Shown here in pieces: positions 36,459 through 45,948 of a stretch of DNA of 64,000 nt. The notes under the pieces are model-generated. The model ran no database searches and was not told where the DNA came from. It was given only the letters and a program-made list of their open reading frames with translations. This DNA is from Rhizobium sp. BK399 (GTDB taxonomy: Bacteria; Pseudomonadota; Alphaproteobacteria; Rhizobiales; Rhizobiaceae). Location: positions 186,001 through 250,000 of the forward strand of contig NZ_JACIAH010000002.1 of assembly GCF_014194695.1 (NCBI RefSeq), in the 5' to 3' direction. A program made the position numbers and the translations under genes. Numbering within the stretch: position 1 is the first letter of the stretch; each line of letters starts with the position of its first letter.

Positions 36459-36515
36459 CAAATCAGCTCCGCGCAAAAGCATAGACTACAGCTGCAGCGG
36501 GAGAACAGCGTTTTC

Positions 36516-36529
36516 TTGATCGAGATCAA
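36516..36529. promoter_or_regulatory. Anaerobox between fnrN and hemN
   Basis: TTGATCGAGATCAA is a perfect FNR/FixK-type site. It sits 58 nt from fnrN and 48 nt from hemN, in the divergent promoter region. Confidence 0.88.
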
Positions 36530-36576
36530 AGTGTCGCCGTTCGGGGCCGGTTATGGCTTCCCCAAAAGGACACGCC

Positions 36577-37923
36577 ATGAACGCCGAACTCATCGCCCGC
36601 TACGCCGCTCGCGTGCCACGCTACACCAGCTACCCAACGGCTCCGCACTTCCATGACGGCGTCGACGAAGCGGTCTATCGGGAATGGCTCGGCCAGGAGG
36701 CGGATGGATCGCTGTCGCTATATCTGCATATCCCGTTTTGCGATCGGCTCTGCTCCTATTGCGGCTGCCATACCAAGCAGGTGCGCCGCTACGACCCGAT
36801 CGCCGCCTATCTCGATGTTCTCAACAGGGAGATCGAGCTTGTTGCCGGGTGCCTGCCCGAGCGGCGCAAGGTCAGTGCGATCCATTTCGGCGGCGGTTCG
36901 CCGACGATCGTGAACCCAATAGACCTGCAGAGATTGCGCGACACACTGGATCGGCATTTCGATATTGCATCGAACGCCGAGATCAGCGTCGAGATCGACC
37001 CGACTCATGTCGACGCCGAGCGCCTGCAGGCATGGAGATCCCTGGGCATAACGCGGGCAAGTGTCGGCGTGCAGGATTTCGAGCCGATCGTACAGACCGC
37101 GATCAACCGCCCACAAAGCTTCGAGGAGACGGCTGACGTCGTGACCACGCTAAGAGATCTCGGTGTCTCCTCGATCAATCTCGATATCGTCTATGGCCTG
37201 CCGCACCAAAACAAAACGATGCTGTTGAGAACGATCGAACAATGTCTCTCCATGGCGCCCGATCGGATCGCCATGTTCGGCTATGCCCATGTCCCCTGGA
37301 TGAAGAAGCATCAGTCGCAGATTGATGCAGCGACGTTGGCCGGTCCGGTGGAACGCTTCGAGATGGTGGCTGCCGGTGCCGAGGCCATTCTTGCCGCCGA
37401 ATATGTGGCTGTCGGGATCGATCATTTTGCAAAGCCAGGTGACTGCATGGCACAGAAGCTTTCCCACGGCACGCTTCGACGCAATTTCCAAGGCTACACC
37501 ACCGACGAGGCGGACGCATTGATCGGTTTCGGCGCGTCCTCGATCGGGCGGCTGCCGCAGGGCTATGTCCAGAACATCACGGCGACGGGGCAATACTGCC
37601 GGGCAATCCTGGACGGTCGTCTACCTGTTGCTCGCGGCTTTTCCCTCTCTGACGGCGACCGCGCAGCTGCGTCCGCCATCGAGGATCTGATGTGCAGCTA
37701 CGCCTTCTCTGTCTCCGATCTCCGATCACGCTTTGGACGCGCCGCCGACGCTGTCGTCACCGATGCGATGCGGGCGCATCTATTCAACGAGGATGAACTG
37801 ACGACATTCGACGGCAACACCTTCGCGATCACACCGAAAGGCCGGCCCTTCGTGCGGGCGATCGCTGCGAAATTCGATCGTTATCTCGATCAGGGGCGGG
37901 CGAAACATTCGATCGCCGTTTGA
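36577..37923 (+). CDS. hemN: Oxygen-independent coproporphyrinogen III dehydrogenase
   Basis: 448 residues from ATG 36577 (AAAAGGACACGCC). The radical-SAM motif C55-x3-C59-x2-C62 is in HIPFCDRLCSYCGC, with the extra Cys directly after as in HemN. GGGSPTIV and the C-terminal HemN domain (RGFSLSDGDRAAASAIEDLM) follow. It decarboxylates coproporphyrinogen III to protoporphyrinogen IX for heme at low oxygen, supplying heme for the bd oxidase encoded next. Its stop codon is part of the next anaerobox. Confidence 0.94.
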   Translation: MNAELIARYAARVPRYTSYPTAPHFHDGVDEAVYREWLGQEADGSLSLYLHIPFCDRLCSYCGCHTKQVRRYDPIAAYLDVLNREIELVAGCLPERRKVSAIHFGGGSPTIVNPIDLQRLRDTLDRHFDIASNAEISVEIDPTHVDAERLQAWRSLGITRASVGVQDFEPIVQTAINRPQSFEETADVVTTLRDLGVSSINLDIVYGLPHQNKTMLLRTIEQCLSMAPDRIAMFGYAHVPWMKKHQSQIDAATLAGPVERFEMVAAGAEAILAAEYVAVGIDHFAKPGDCMAQKLSHGTLRRNFQGYTTDEADALIGFGASSIGRLPQGYVQNITATGQYCRAILDGRLPVARGFSLSDGDRAAASAIEDLMCSYAFSVSDLRSRFGRAADAVVTDAMRAHLFNEDELTTFDGNTFAITPKGRPFVRAIAAKFDRYLDQGRAKHSIAV

Positions 37924-37933
37924 TCCAGATCAA
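37920..37933. promoter_or_regulatory. Anaerobox upstream of the cyd gene cluster
   Basis: TTGATCCAGATCAA, a perfect anaerobox that includes the TGA stop of hemN. It lies 139 nt before the GbsR-like regulator and would put the cydDCABX cluster under FnrN. Confidence 0.85.
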
Positions 37934-38029
37934 GTTCTGTCGCGGCGAATCTTCCTATGACTCGCCGCGACACCAAATTGCCGCAGCCTTTGTTCCCCGA
38001 TTGCCCATAGAGCCAAGCCAGTTATAGTA

Positions 38030-38049
38030 ATTTCAGAAATTTCTGAAAT
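38030..38049. promoter_or_regulatory. 20-bp perfect palindrome before the GbsR-like gene
   Basis: ATTTCAGAAATTTCTGAAAT is a perfect 20-bp dyad that ends 22 nt before the start codon of the regulator. It is the likely autoregulatory operator of the MarR/GbsR-like protein. Confidence 0.75.
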
Positions 38050-38071
38050 CACAGACATAACGGAAACCCCG

Positions 38072-38650
38072 ATGAACCTTCCGCCGCTTGTTCAATCCTT
38101 CGTTCTCCACTTCGGTGAAATGGGCTCGCGCTGGGGCATCAACCGCACGGTCGGCCAGATCTATGCGCTGCTCTACGTGTCTCCTTCGCCGCTATGCGCC
38201 GAGGAAATCGCCGATGCCCTCAGCATCTCGCGCTCGAATGTCTCGATGAGCCTGCGCGAACTTCAGACCTGGAACCTGGTGCTGCTGAAGCACAAGCCGG
38301 ATGACCGGCGCGACTTCTTCACCACGCCCGACGATGTCTGGCAGATTCTGCGCACTCTGGCCGAAGAGCGCAAGAAGCGAGAGGTAGACCCGACGCTCTC
38401 GGTCCTTCGCGAAATCCTGATGCAGCGGCCGGCAAGTGAAGCCGAGCGCCATGCGCAAGAGCGCATGAGCGAGATGCACGCGCTGATCGAGCAGCTAACG
38501 CATTGGTATGAAGACGTAAAACAACTTGAAACCGAGCGCCTTGCAACGCTACTCTCTTTAGGTGCGAAAGTGACGAAGCTGTTGGAGGCCAAGGATCGAG
38601 TTGTTTCGCTCGGCCGCAGCCGCCGGCCCAATCCTGCGAACAAGAGTTAG
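38072..38650 (+). CDS. GbsR/MarR-type transcriptional regulator
   Basis: 192 residues. The winged helix CAEEIADALSISRSNVSMSL (about 46-65) is followed by a wing with DDRRDFF, then a long C-terminal helical dimerisation arm, as in GbsR-family regulators. It is 4 nt upstream of cydD and preceded by a 20-bp palindrome. This suggests it controls itself and the cyd genes beside FnrN. The signal sensed is unknown. Confidence 0.85.
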   Translation: MNLPPLVQSFVLHFGEMGSRWGINRTVGQIYALLYVSPSPLCAEEIADALSISRSNVSMSLRELQTWNLVLLKHKPDDRRDFFTTPDDVWQILRTLAEERKKREVDPTLSVLREILMQRPASEAERHAQERMSEMHALIEQLTHWYEDVKQLETERLATLLSLGAKVTKLLEAKDRVVSLGRSRRPNPANKS

Positions 38651-38654
38651 CGCT

Positions 38655-40346
38655 ATGGGGAGTGCTTACTTAGACGCAAGTGGAAAGCAGGCTTTCGGCA
38701 AGCCGGAAAAACCTGTGCCCAGACATCGCGGGCTTCGAATGGCAGCAGCCGTCCAGACGCTCGCATCGCTGATCTGGATACCGCAGGCGGCCATTCTCGC
38801 CACCGCAGTCGGCAGGATCGCAGATGGCGGCGGCTTCAACGAGGTCTTCGGGCTCGCCGTTTATATCGCCCTGCTTGGGATAACGAAAAGCTGTCTCGAA
38901 GCGGCGGGCGGTCGCATGGCATTTCGTGCCGCCCGAACCGAACTGACGGCCCGGCGCGAACTTGCCACAGCAGCCCTCGCCAGACGCTCGCCGATCGACA
39001 GCACAAGACCGAGTTCCGGCGAAGCCGCAAGCGTCATCGGCGAGCAGGCCGAAATGATCGTTCCCTATCTCTCGCGCTTTCAGCCGGCCCGTTTCAAGGC
39101 GAGTGCCGTACCATCGGTCATCCTAGCCTGCGTTGTCCCGATTTCGTGGATTGCCGCCCTCATTCTCCTGTTTGCCATGCCACTGATCCCGGTCTTCATG
39201 GCGCTGATCGGCTGGCGTGCGCAGGCGGCCAGCGAGAAGCAGCTGGCCGCGACCGGAGGCCTCAACGGCTTCCTCCTCGATCGCCTGCGTGGCATGGCGA
39301 CGATCCGTTCGCTGGGTGCCGTCGATGTTACCGCAACAAGACTCAGGGCAGACTCTGAGTCGCTGAAAACCCGAACGATGGCCGTCCTGAAGATCGCCTT
39401 CCTGTCGTCGGCTGTTCTGGAGCTTTTCGCAGCGCTGGGCGTCGCTCTGGTCGCCGTCTACGTCGGCTTCTCGCTGCTCGGCGAAATCCGTTTCGGCGCC
39501 TGGGCCGGAGGCCTCGATCTGACGAGCGGCCTCTTCGTGCTGCTGCTTGCACCTGCGTTCTTTGAGCCGCTGCGGGAGCTCTCTGCCGTCTGGCATGATC
39601 GCGCCGCCGGCGAGGCCGCCATGAAGGCAATCGATGCTTTAAATGTGGAAGGCCTTCAACTGCCCACCGCAACCGACGCACCCGCCGTGGCACCGGCCGG
39701 CGCCATCCGCCTGGCCAATGTCGGCTTCCGTTACGGCAAGGACAGCAACGCCGCCATCGATGGATTTGATTTGAGCGTCCGTGCTGGCGAGCATGTTGCG
39801 CTTCTCGGCCCCAGCGGCTCTGGTAAATCGACCCTGCTCGCGCTGATCGCTGGTCACGTGACCGGCGACACCGGCAGCGTCACGATCGACGGACAGCCGG
39901 TCAGCCCCGCCCTTCATGATAAGATCGCCTGGGTCGGCCAGAAGCCGCACATATTTGCCGGCACCATCGCGGGCAACATTTCGCTCGGCCGACCGAACGT
40001 TTCCATGCAATCTGTGGCAGAAGCACTCAATCTCGCAAAGCTCAACCGTTTCGCCCGCAGCCACGCTCGCCGTCCGCTTGGCGATGGTGGTGTGGGAGTA
40101 TCAGGCGGCGAAGCGTTGCGCCTCGCCATCGCCCGTGCCGCCTGCAATGCGGAAGCGTGTATCGTACTTGCGGACGAGCCGACCGCGCACCTTGATGCCG
40201 AAACCGCAAGCGAGATCACCGAGAGCCTCCTTGCCCTTGCCAAGGGACGCACGCTCGTTGTCGCGACTCACGATCCGCAGCTTGCTGCCCGCATGGAGCA
40301 GACGATCCTCCTCGATCGCGAAACTGTACGGGAGGCCGCCGAATGA
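38655..40346 (+). CDS. cydD: Thiol reductant ABC exporter subunit CydD
   Basis: 563 residues from ATG 38655. Six N-terminal membrane segments are followed by an ABC domain: Walker A LLGPSGSGKSTLLALI, signature VSGGEALRLAIARA, Walker B IVLADEPTAHLD. With CydC it forms the heterodimeric cysteine/glutathione exporter needed to assemble cytochrome bd. Its stop overlaps the cydC start (ATGA). The ribosome site is weak, consistent with coupling to the regulator. Confidence 0.9.
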   Translation: MGSAYLDASGKQAFGKPEKPVPRHRGLRMAAAVQTLASLIWIPQAAILATAVGRIADGGGFNEVFGLAVYIALLGITKSCLEAAGGRMAFRAARTELTARRELATAALARRSPIDSTRPSSGEAASVIGEQAEMIVPYLSRFQPARFKASAVPSVILACVVPISWIAALILLFAMPLIPVFMALIGWRAQAASEKQLAATGGLNGFLLDRLRGMATIRSLGAVDVTATRLRADSESLKTRTMAVLKIAFLSSAVLELFAALGVALVAVYVGFSLLGEIRFGAWAGGLDLTSGLFVLLLAPAFFEPLRELSAVWHDRAAGEAAMKAIDALNVEGLQLPTATDAPAVAPAGAIRLANVGFRYGKDSNAAIDGFDLSVRAGEHVALLGPSGSGKSTLLALIAGHVTGDTGSVTIDGQPVSPALHDKIAWVGQKPHIFAGTIAGNISLGRPNVSMQSVAEALNLAKLNRFARSHARRPLGDGGVGVSGGEALRLAIARAACNAEACIVLADEPTAHLDAETASEITESLLALAKGRTLVVATHDPQLAARMEQTILLDRETVREAAE

Positions 40347-42031
40347 GCGCATCGCTTTCCACCCTCAGGCCGATCGCCAAGCTTTTCCTTGCCGAACGCC
40401 GCCGCGGCCTGCTCCTCGGAGCTGCGCTTTCGGCGACCACGGTATCGGCAGGAATTGCCCTGCTTGGTCTCTCCGGGTGGTTCATCACTGCCACCGGCAT
40501 TGCCGGACTTTCCGCAGCGGCGGTCGCTACGTTCGACGTGTTCATGCCGTCGGCCGGCATCCGCCTGCTTGCACTCGGCCGGACCGCCTCGCGTTACGGC
40601 GAGCGGCTAACCACTCACGACGCAACGCTGAGCGTACTCGCCGCCCTGCGCGAGCGCCTATTTCGTGGATGGGCGGCACCCGGCGCCGCACGCGAACTCG
40701 CACGCCGGCCCGCCCGGCTGCTTTTCCGTCTGACCGGCGACATCGACGCGCTGGATTCCCTTTATCTACGTGTGCTGGTTCCGACCGGCGTGGCAATCAT
40801 TGCGGCACTTTCCGCAAGCATCGCCCTCGGTCCAATGAACCCGCTCTTCGGGCTGGCCGTCGGTGCCACCCTCCTCGGCACGGGGCTCGGCATTCCACTA
40901 TTGGCCGGACGCCGGGCAACAAAGCATGCCCGCCGCCGCACCTACGGCATCGAAGCCATTCGCGCCCGCACCATCGATCTCGTCGCTGGGCAAACCGACT
41001 TGTTGATGGCCGGACGCCTCGACGCCCAACGGGCTGCGATTGCCGACGCTGACCGCTACGCAGCCTCTGCCGATGATCGCCTGAACCGCATCGAAACCGG
41101 CGTTACCTTCGGTTTCGGCTTAGCGACGACCGCTCTTCTGGCCGGTTCGCTACTTGCCGTTGCGGCATTGGCCGGAGCGCAAGCAATCAGCCCAGCGGTT
41201 GCCACGCTGGGTATCCTGATCGCATTCGCCGCGGTCGAACCCTTCGGTGCGCTGCGTCGCGGAGCGATGGAACTTGGCCGCACGCTTCTTTCTGCCCGCC
41301 GCATCGCGCCTCGCCTGTCGGCAAACGAAGACCCGCACAGCAACGCGACTCCGCGTCCCGGATTTGCGTTTCGCCTGGATCGCGTCAGCGCAGGATACGA
41401 CGCGGAAACGCCTGTGCTTCACGAGGTCGACCTCGACCTACCGGCAGGCGCGAAGCTGGCGCTGGTCGGCGCCAGCGGTGCAGGTAAGTCGACACTTCTG
41501 TCGCTCCTCGCAGCCGAAATGTTCCCAACCGAAGGAGCCGCCGAAGGACTCGACGCCACGCTTCTGACGCAACGGACGGAGCTCTTCCAAGATAGCGTTC
41601 GCGGCAATCTCCAACTCGCGAGCCCCGACGCAGCGGATGCCGCGTTGCGCGACGCACTTATCGCTGCAGGCCTCCTGCAGGATGTCGCAGCCCTACCGCG
41701 TGGCCTCGACACTCAACTTGGCGAAGGCGGCATGGGGCTCTCGGGTGGTCAGTCGCGCCGCCTTGCTCTTGCCCGCCTGTTCCTCCGCGACACGCCACTC
41801 TGGCTGCTGGACGAACCAACGGAGGGCCTCGACGGCGCAACCGCGCGGGACGTCATGCAACGTCTGGCCGAGCAAGCCGTGGGGCGCTCGCTTGTCATCG
41901 CCACGCATATCCGTCGCGAAGCAGCAATCGCGGATGTCATCGCCGTCATGGAGGATGGGCGCATCACAGAAGTTTCACGTCGCGGAGAGGCGGCGTTCGA
42001 AAAGGCTTTGAACCGGCTGAGACCGGACTGA
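40343..42031 (+). CDS. cydC: Thiol reductant ABC exporter subunit CydC
   Basis: 562 residues overlapping cydD by four bases. The N-terminal membrane domain starts LFLAERRRGLLLGAALSATT. ABC motifs: LVGASGAGKSTLLSLLA, LSGGQSRRLALARLFL, LWLLDEPTEGLD. It is the partner of CydD. The nucleotide-binding domain is shorter than in many CydC (the Q-loop segment after Walker A is brief, TLLTQRTELFQDSV). Confidence 0.9.
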   Translation: MSASLSTLRPIAKLFLAERRRGLLLGAALSATTVSAGIALLGLSGWFITATGIAGLSAAAVATFDVFMPSAGIRLLALGRTASRYGERLTTHDATLSVLAALRERLFRGWAAPGAARELARRPARLLFRLTGDIDALDSLYLRVLVPTGVAIIAALSASIALGPMNPLFGLAVGATLLGTGLGIPLLAGRRATKHARRRTYGIEAIRARTIDLVAGQTDLLMAGRLDAQRAAIADADRYAASADDRLNRIETGVTFGFGLATTALLAGSLLAVAALAGAQAISPAVATLGILIAFAAVEPFGALRRGAMELGRTLLSARRIAPRLSANEDPHSNATPRPGFAFRLDRVSAGYDAETPVLHEVDLDLPAGAKLALVGASGAGKSTLLSLLAAEMFPTEGAAEGLDATLLTQRTELFQDSVRGNLQLASPDAADAALRDALIAAGLLQDVAALPRGLDTQLGEGGMGLSGGQSRRLALARLFLRDTPLWLLDEPTEGLDGATARDVMQRLAEQAVGRSLVIATHIRREAAIADVIAVMEDGRITEVSRRGEAAFEKALNRLRPD

Positions 42032-42107
42032 GCCACACCGCATGGCCGCCCGGCAATCCGGCTTGGCGGAGACTCTTCATATCCCGTGGGACCGTGGGAG
42101 AAAGACA

Positions 42108-43688
42108 ATGGAACTGGACATAGTTGCGCTATCGCGCTTCCAATTTGCGCTGACTGCGCTTTACCACTTTTTATTCGTACCTTTGACGCTAGGGCTCTCC
42201 GTATTGCTCGCTATCATGGAGACGGTCTACGTCATGACCGGCCGCCAGATCTGGCGGCAGATGACGAAGTTCTGGGGCATACTCTTCGGTATCAACTTTG
42301 CGATCGGTGTCGCCACCGGCATCGTCATGGAATTCCAGTTCGGCATGAATTGGAGCTACTACAGCTACTATGTCGGCGATATCTTCGGCGCTCCGCTCGC
42401 GATCGAGGGGCTGATGGCCTTCTTCCTCGAGGCGACCTTCGTCGGCCTGTTCTTCTTCGGATGGGACAAGCTGTCAAAGGTGGGTCACCTGGTGGCGACA
42501 TGGTGCGTGGCGCTTGGCTCCAACTTCTCGGCGCTCTGGATTCTCATCGCCAACGGCTGGATGCAGAACCCGGTCGGTTCGGCGCTCAATCCGCAAACGA
42601 TGCGGATGGAGGTCACCAGCTTCTTCGACGTGGTCTTCAACCCCGTCGCCCAGGCGAAATTTGTCCACACCGTCTCGGCTGGTTACGTCTGCGCCTCGAT
42701 CTTCGTGCTCGGCGTTTCTGCCTGGTACATGCTGAAGGGTCGCCATCTGCAAATGGCCAAGCGCTCGATGACGGTTGCCGCATCTTTCGGCCTGGCATCG
42801 GCGCTTTCGGTCGTCGTCCTCGGCGATGAAAGCGGCTACCTCGCAACTGAAAACCAGAAGATGAAGCTTGCCGCCATCGAGGCCATGTGGAAGACGGAAC
42901 CGGCACCGGCTGCCTTCACCGCCTTCGGCTTCCCGGATCAGGAAGCTCGCGAAACGCATTTCGCCGTTCATATTCCCTGGGTAATGGGCCTGATCGGTAC
43001 CCGCTCCCTGACAACGGAAATCCCCGGCATCGACCAACTGGAACAGAAGGCTGAGGCTCGTATCCGCGACGGTATCAAGGCTTACGACGCGCTGATGCAG
43101 ATCCGCGCGGCCGCAACGCCGGATGCGATCGCACCTCAGCTGCGCAGTTCCTTCGAGGAAATCGGGCACGAGCTTGGCTATGCTCTCCTTCTGAAGCGCT
43201 ATGTCGATGATCCACGCCAGGCGACCGACGCGCAGATCACCCAGGCCGCACGCGATACCGTTCCGCATGTGCCGACGCTCTTCTGGTCGTTCCGCATCAT
43301 GGTCGGGCTCGGCATGTTCTTCATCGTCCTGACGGCAACCTTCTTCTGGCTGTCGGCGCGACGTCACTTGGACAAGTACCCATTGCTGCTGAAGATCGCC
43401 GTCTTCGCCATCCCGCTTCCCTGGATTGCCATCGAAGCCGGCTGGATCGTCGCAGAGATCGGACGCCAGCCCTGGGTCATCGAAGGCGTGCTGCCGACGG
43501 CAATGGCCGTGTCGAGCCTCGGCGCAAGCACGGTTCTGCTGACGATCTGTGGCTTTGCTGCCCTCTATACCGCCCTCATCGTCGTCGAGATGACGCTCAT
43601 GATCCGGGCCATCCAGAAGGGACCGGACCCTGACAACGAGCCGGAAGCCGAACTCATCTCCGAAACTCTCGTCCCCGCAGCGGAGTGA
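42108..43688 (+). CDS. cydA: Cytochrome bd ubiquinol oxidase subunit I
   Basis: 526 residues from ATG 42108 (GGGAGAAAGACA). It has the heme-ligand histidine in ALYHFLF (H20), the second histidine in FVHTVSAGYV, the methionine in WSFRIMVGLG, and the conserved GRQPW near the end of the Q-loop region. Nine or so membrane segments. It accepts electrons from quinol and, with CydB and CydX, reduces oxygen at high affinity in the inner membrane. Confidence 0.95.
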   Translation: MELDIVALSRFQFALTALYHFLFVPLTLGLSVLLAIMETVYVMTGRQIWRQMTKFWGILFGINFAIGVATGIVMEFQFGMNWSYYSYYVGDIFGAPLAIEGLMAFFLEATFVGLFFFGWDKLSKVGHLVATWCVALGSNFSALWILIANGWMQNPVGSALNPQTMRMEVTSFFDVVFNPVAQAKFVHTVSAGYVCASIFVLGVSAWYMLKGRHLQMAKRSMTVAASFGLASALSVVVLGDESGYLATENQKMKLAAIEAMWKTEPAPAAFTAFGFPDQEARETHFAVHIPWVMGLIGTRSLTTEIPGIDQLEQKAEARIRDGIKAYDALMQIRAAATPDAIAPQLRSSFEEIGHELGYALLLKRYVDDPRQATDAQITQAARDTVPHVPTLFWSFRIMVGLGMFFIVLTATFFWLSARRHLDKYPLLLKIAVFAIPLPWIAIEAGWIVAEIGRQPWVIEGVLPTAMAVSSLGASTVLLTICGFAALYTALIVVEMTLMIRAIQKGPDPDNEPEAELISETLVPAAE

Positions 43689-43694
43689 TCCATC

Positions 43695-44849
43695 ATGATC
43701 CTGCACGAACTCATAGACTACGAAATCCTGCGCATGATCTGGTGGCTGCTCCTCGGGGTGCTGCTGATCGCCTTCGCCGCCACGGACGGCTTCGACCTTG
43801 GCGTCGGCACGCTGCTTCCCTTCGTCGCAAAGACGGACACGGAGAGGCGCGTCGCCATCAACACGATCGGCCCGGTCTGGGAAGGAAACCAGGTGTGGCT
43901 GATCCTCGGCGGCGGCGCCATCTTCGCGGCTTGGCCGCCGCTTTATGCAGTGTCGTTCTCAGGCTTTTATCTCGCGATGTTCGCGATTCTGCTGGCGCTC
44001 ATCCTGCGTCCGGTTGGGTTTAAATACCGCTCGAAGCGAGAGAGCGCGCGTTGGCGCAGCAACTGGGATTGGGCGCTGTTCATTGGCGGCTTCGTCCCGT
44101 CACTGATCTTCGGCGTCGCGGTCGGTAATGTGCTGCAAGGCGTGCCGTTCCGCTTCGATCCAGCTGATATGAGGATCTTCTATGAGGGTTCGTTCTTTGG
44201 ACTGTTGAACCCCTACGCCCTGCTTTGCGGACTGCTCTCGGTCTCCATGTTGGTCTTGCACGGAGCCTCCTGGCTGGTCCTTAAAACCACAGGCCCGGTT
44301 GCCGAGCGGGCAAGAACCTATGGCAGCCTTGCCTCGCTCGCCGTGATCGTTCTCTTTGCGCTTGGCGGAATCTTCCTGGCGATTGGGGTGAACGGCTATA
44401 GCATTACCAGTGAGATCAACCCTGGCGGCCCGTCGAACCCGCTCTTCAAGACGGCCACTCATGACGGCTCGTGGCTCGCCAACTACGGCACTCATCCGTG
44501 GATGCTGATCGCCCCGATCCTCGGCTTCGCGGGGGCCGCCGCTGCCTTCCTCGCGCTGCGGGCAAGGTGGGAGGTCGCGGCTCTGCTCTTCAGCAAGCTG
44601 TCGATCTTTGGCATCATTTCCACCGTCGGCCTTTCGATGTTCCCGTTCATCCTGCCCTCGTCGCTAGAGCCCAACTCGAGCCTGACGGTATGGGATGCAT
44701 CGTCGAGCCATTCCACCCTGTTCACCATGCTCGTCGTCTCGGTGATCTTCCTGCCGATCATCTTCGCCTACACCGCCTGGGTCTACAAAGTGCTCTGGGG
44801 AAAGGTCGACGAGAAGACGGTCACCGACAAGAGCGGCCACGCCTACTGA
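43695..44849 (+). CDS. cydB: Cytochrome bd ubiquinol oxidase subunit II
   Basis: 384 residues, typical CydB length. Begins ILHELIDYEILRMIWWLLLG and contains FAATDGFDLGVGTLLPF and GPVWEGNQVWLILGGGAIFAAWP, signatures of CydB. It starts 6 nt after cydA and forms the structural half of the oxidase. Confidence 0.95.
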   Translation: MILHELIDYEILRMIWWLLLGVLLIAFAATDGFDLGVGTLLPFVAKTDTERRVAINTIGPVWEGNQVWLILGGGAIFAAWPPLYAVSFSGFYLAMFAILLALILRPVGFKYRSKRESARWRSNWDWALFIGGFVPSLIFGVAVGNVLQGVPFRFDPADMRIFYEGSFFGLLNPYALLCGLLSVSMLVLHGASWLVLKTTGPVAERARTYGSLASLAVIVLFALGGIFLAIGVNGYSITSEINPGGPSNPLFKTATHDGSWLANYGTHPWMLIAPILGFAGAAAAFLALRARWEVAALLFSKLSIFGIISTVGLSMFPFILPSSLEPNSSLTVWDASSSHSTLFTMLVVSVIFLPIIFAYTAWVYKVLWGKVDEKTVTDKSGHAY

Positions 44850-44861
44850 AGGAGAACAACA

Positions 44862-44972
44862 ATGTGGTATTTCGCATGGATACTTGGCCTGCCCTTGGCC
44901 GCCGCCTTCGCAGTCCTCAACGCGATGTGGTACGAACTGATGGATGACGAGGCGAAGAAGCGAAAGCAGTAA
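44862..44972 (+). CDS. cydX: Cytochrome bd small subunit CydX
   Basis: A 36-residue membrane peptide, MWYFAWILGLPLAAAFAVLN followed by an amphipathic charged tail (DDEAKKRKQ). The MWYF-WILG start is the CydX hallmark. GAAGGAGAACAACA precedes the ATG, 12 nt after the cydB stop. It is needed for stability of the bd complex. It is short enough to be missed by usual gene finders. Confidence 0.92.
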   Translation: MWYFAWILGLPLAAAFAVLNAMWYELMDDEAKKRKQ

Positions 44973-45000
44973 CGCGCTCCGGCCTCGATTTGAGAACGAC

Positions 45001-45032
45001 AAAGGGACGGTCCTTCGAGGGACCGTCCCTTT
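45001..45032 (+). terminator. Terminator of the cyd operon
   Basis: A 13-bp stem AAAGGGACGGTCC / GGACCGTCCCTTT with loop TTCGAG, followed by TTCTTT, 28 nt after cydX. The A-rich left side would also let it serve the converging gene. Confidence 0.88.
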
Positions 45033-45086
45033 TCTTTAGCGGGATAGCAGCGCTTCCGCTGCCGTATTCCTTAACCCTGGCAGACT

Positions 45087-45572
45087 TCAGTAGCTTGCGG
45101 CGACGAAGATCCGAGCCAGCGCCTCAACGCCAGCTTGGTCCTCGGTGTCGAATCTCGCCGCCGTCGGGCTGTCGAGATCGATAACGCCGAGGATCTTGCC
45201 GTCGTGATGAAGCGGCACGACGAGTTCCGAACGCGAAGCTGCGTCACAGGCGATGTGTCCCGGAAACGCATGCACGTCCTCGACGAGGATCGATGCCCCT
45301 TTTTCGACAGCGGTTCCGCAGACCCCGCGGCCAACCGCGATGCGGACACAGGCCGGTCTGCCCTGGAATGGTCCGAGAACCAGCTCGCTATCCGACTTGA
45401 GGAAATAGAAGCCCGCCCAGTTCAGATCCGGCATCATTTCGAACATGAGCGCCGAGGTATTCGCAGCATTGGCGATCGCATCGCTCTCGCCATGCAGAAG
45501 CCCCTGCAATTGCTGGCAAAGCTCTTTGTAGAAATCGGCCTTGTTGGCAGAATTTATCGTCGCGGCTTGAAA
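45087..45572 (-). CDS. msrC: Free methionine-(R)-sulfoxide reductase (GAF domain)
   Basis: 161 residues from ATG 45572; family members start shortly before the ADFYKEL helix, and the longer frame to 45659 adds an untypical extension. The signatures of the fRMsr GAF enzymes are complete: LNWAGFYF, LGPFQGRPACVRI, GRGVCGTA, and DVHAFPGHIACDAASRSE, with the three conserved cysteines. It repairs free Met-R-sulfoxide in the cytosol. Confidence 0.88.
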   Translation of the reverse strand, partial: FQAATINSANKADFYKELCQQLQGLLHGESDAIANAANTSALMFEMMPDLNWAGFYFLKSDSELVLGPFQGRPACVRIAVGRGVCGTAVEKGASILVEDVHAFPGHIACDAASRSELVVPLHHDGKILGVIDLDSPTAARFDTEDQAGVEALARIFVAASY

Positions 45573-45948
45573 CATGTCCGTTATCGCCCTGTTTGTCTCA
45601 TCAGCGACGATATAGTCGCACGCATCCCACTTGCCAAACGCAATCGTGAAGGGCGACATGAACCGTCACGTCACCAGATGGTGATAGTTGTCAGCGGCCA
45701 TCTTGCCGGTCGACAATAAGACTCTATCTAGTTCCTATCGCGACCTATTGCGGATCGCGACTTAAGTCGGCCGGCAGCTGCGGTTTGCGCGCACGGCGAT
45801 ACGGACGGTTAGGTAAAGCGCCTGCCGCCCCTCATTGTTAGGGCATTCCGACAAGCGGAGCAGCCAACTCGACCACGGCTGCGCAGGAAGTCATGAACCG
45901 CTTCGGCTGGGCAGATAGATGCATTGATTTCACGCAGAGGTAAGAACG
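45573..45948. other. Intergenic region
   Basis: 376 nt between divergent genes. An upstream in-frame extension of the reductase covers part of it but looks non-coding. No clear dyad, terminator or RNA gene was seen. Confidence 0.35.
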
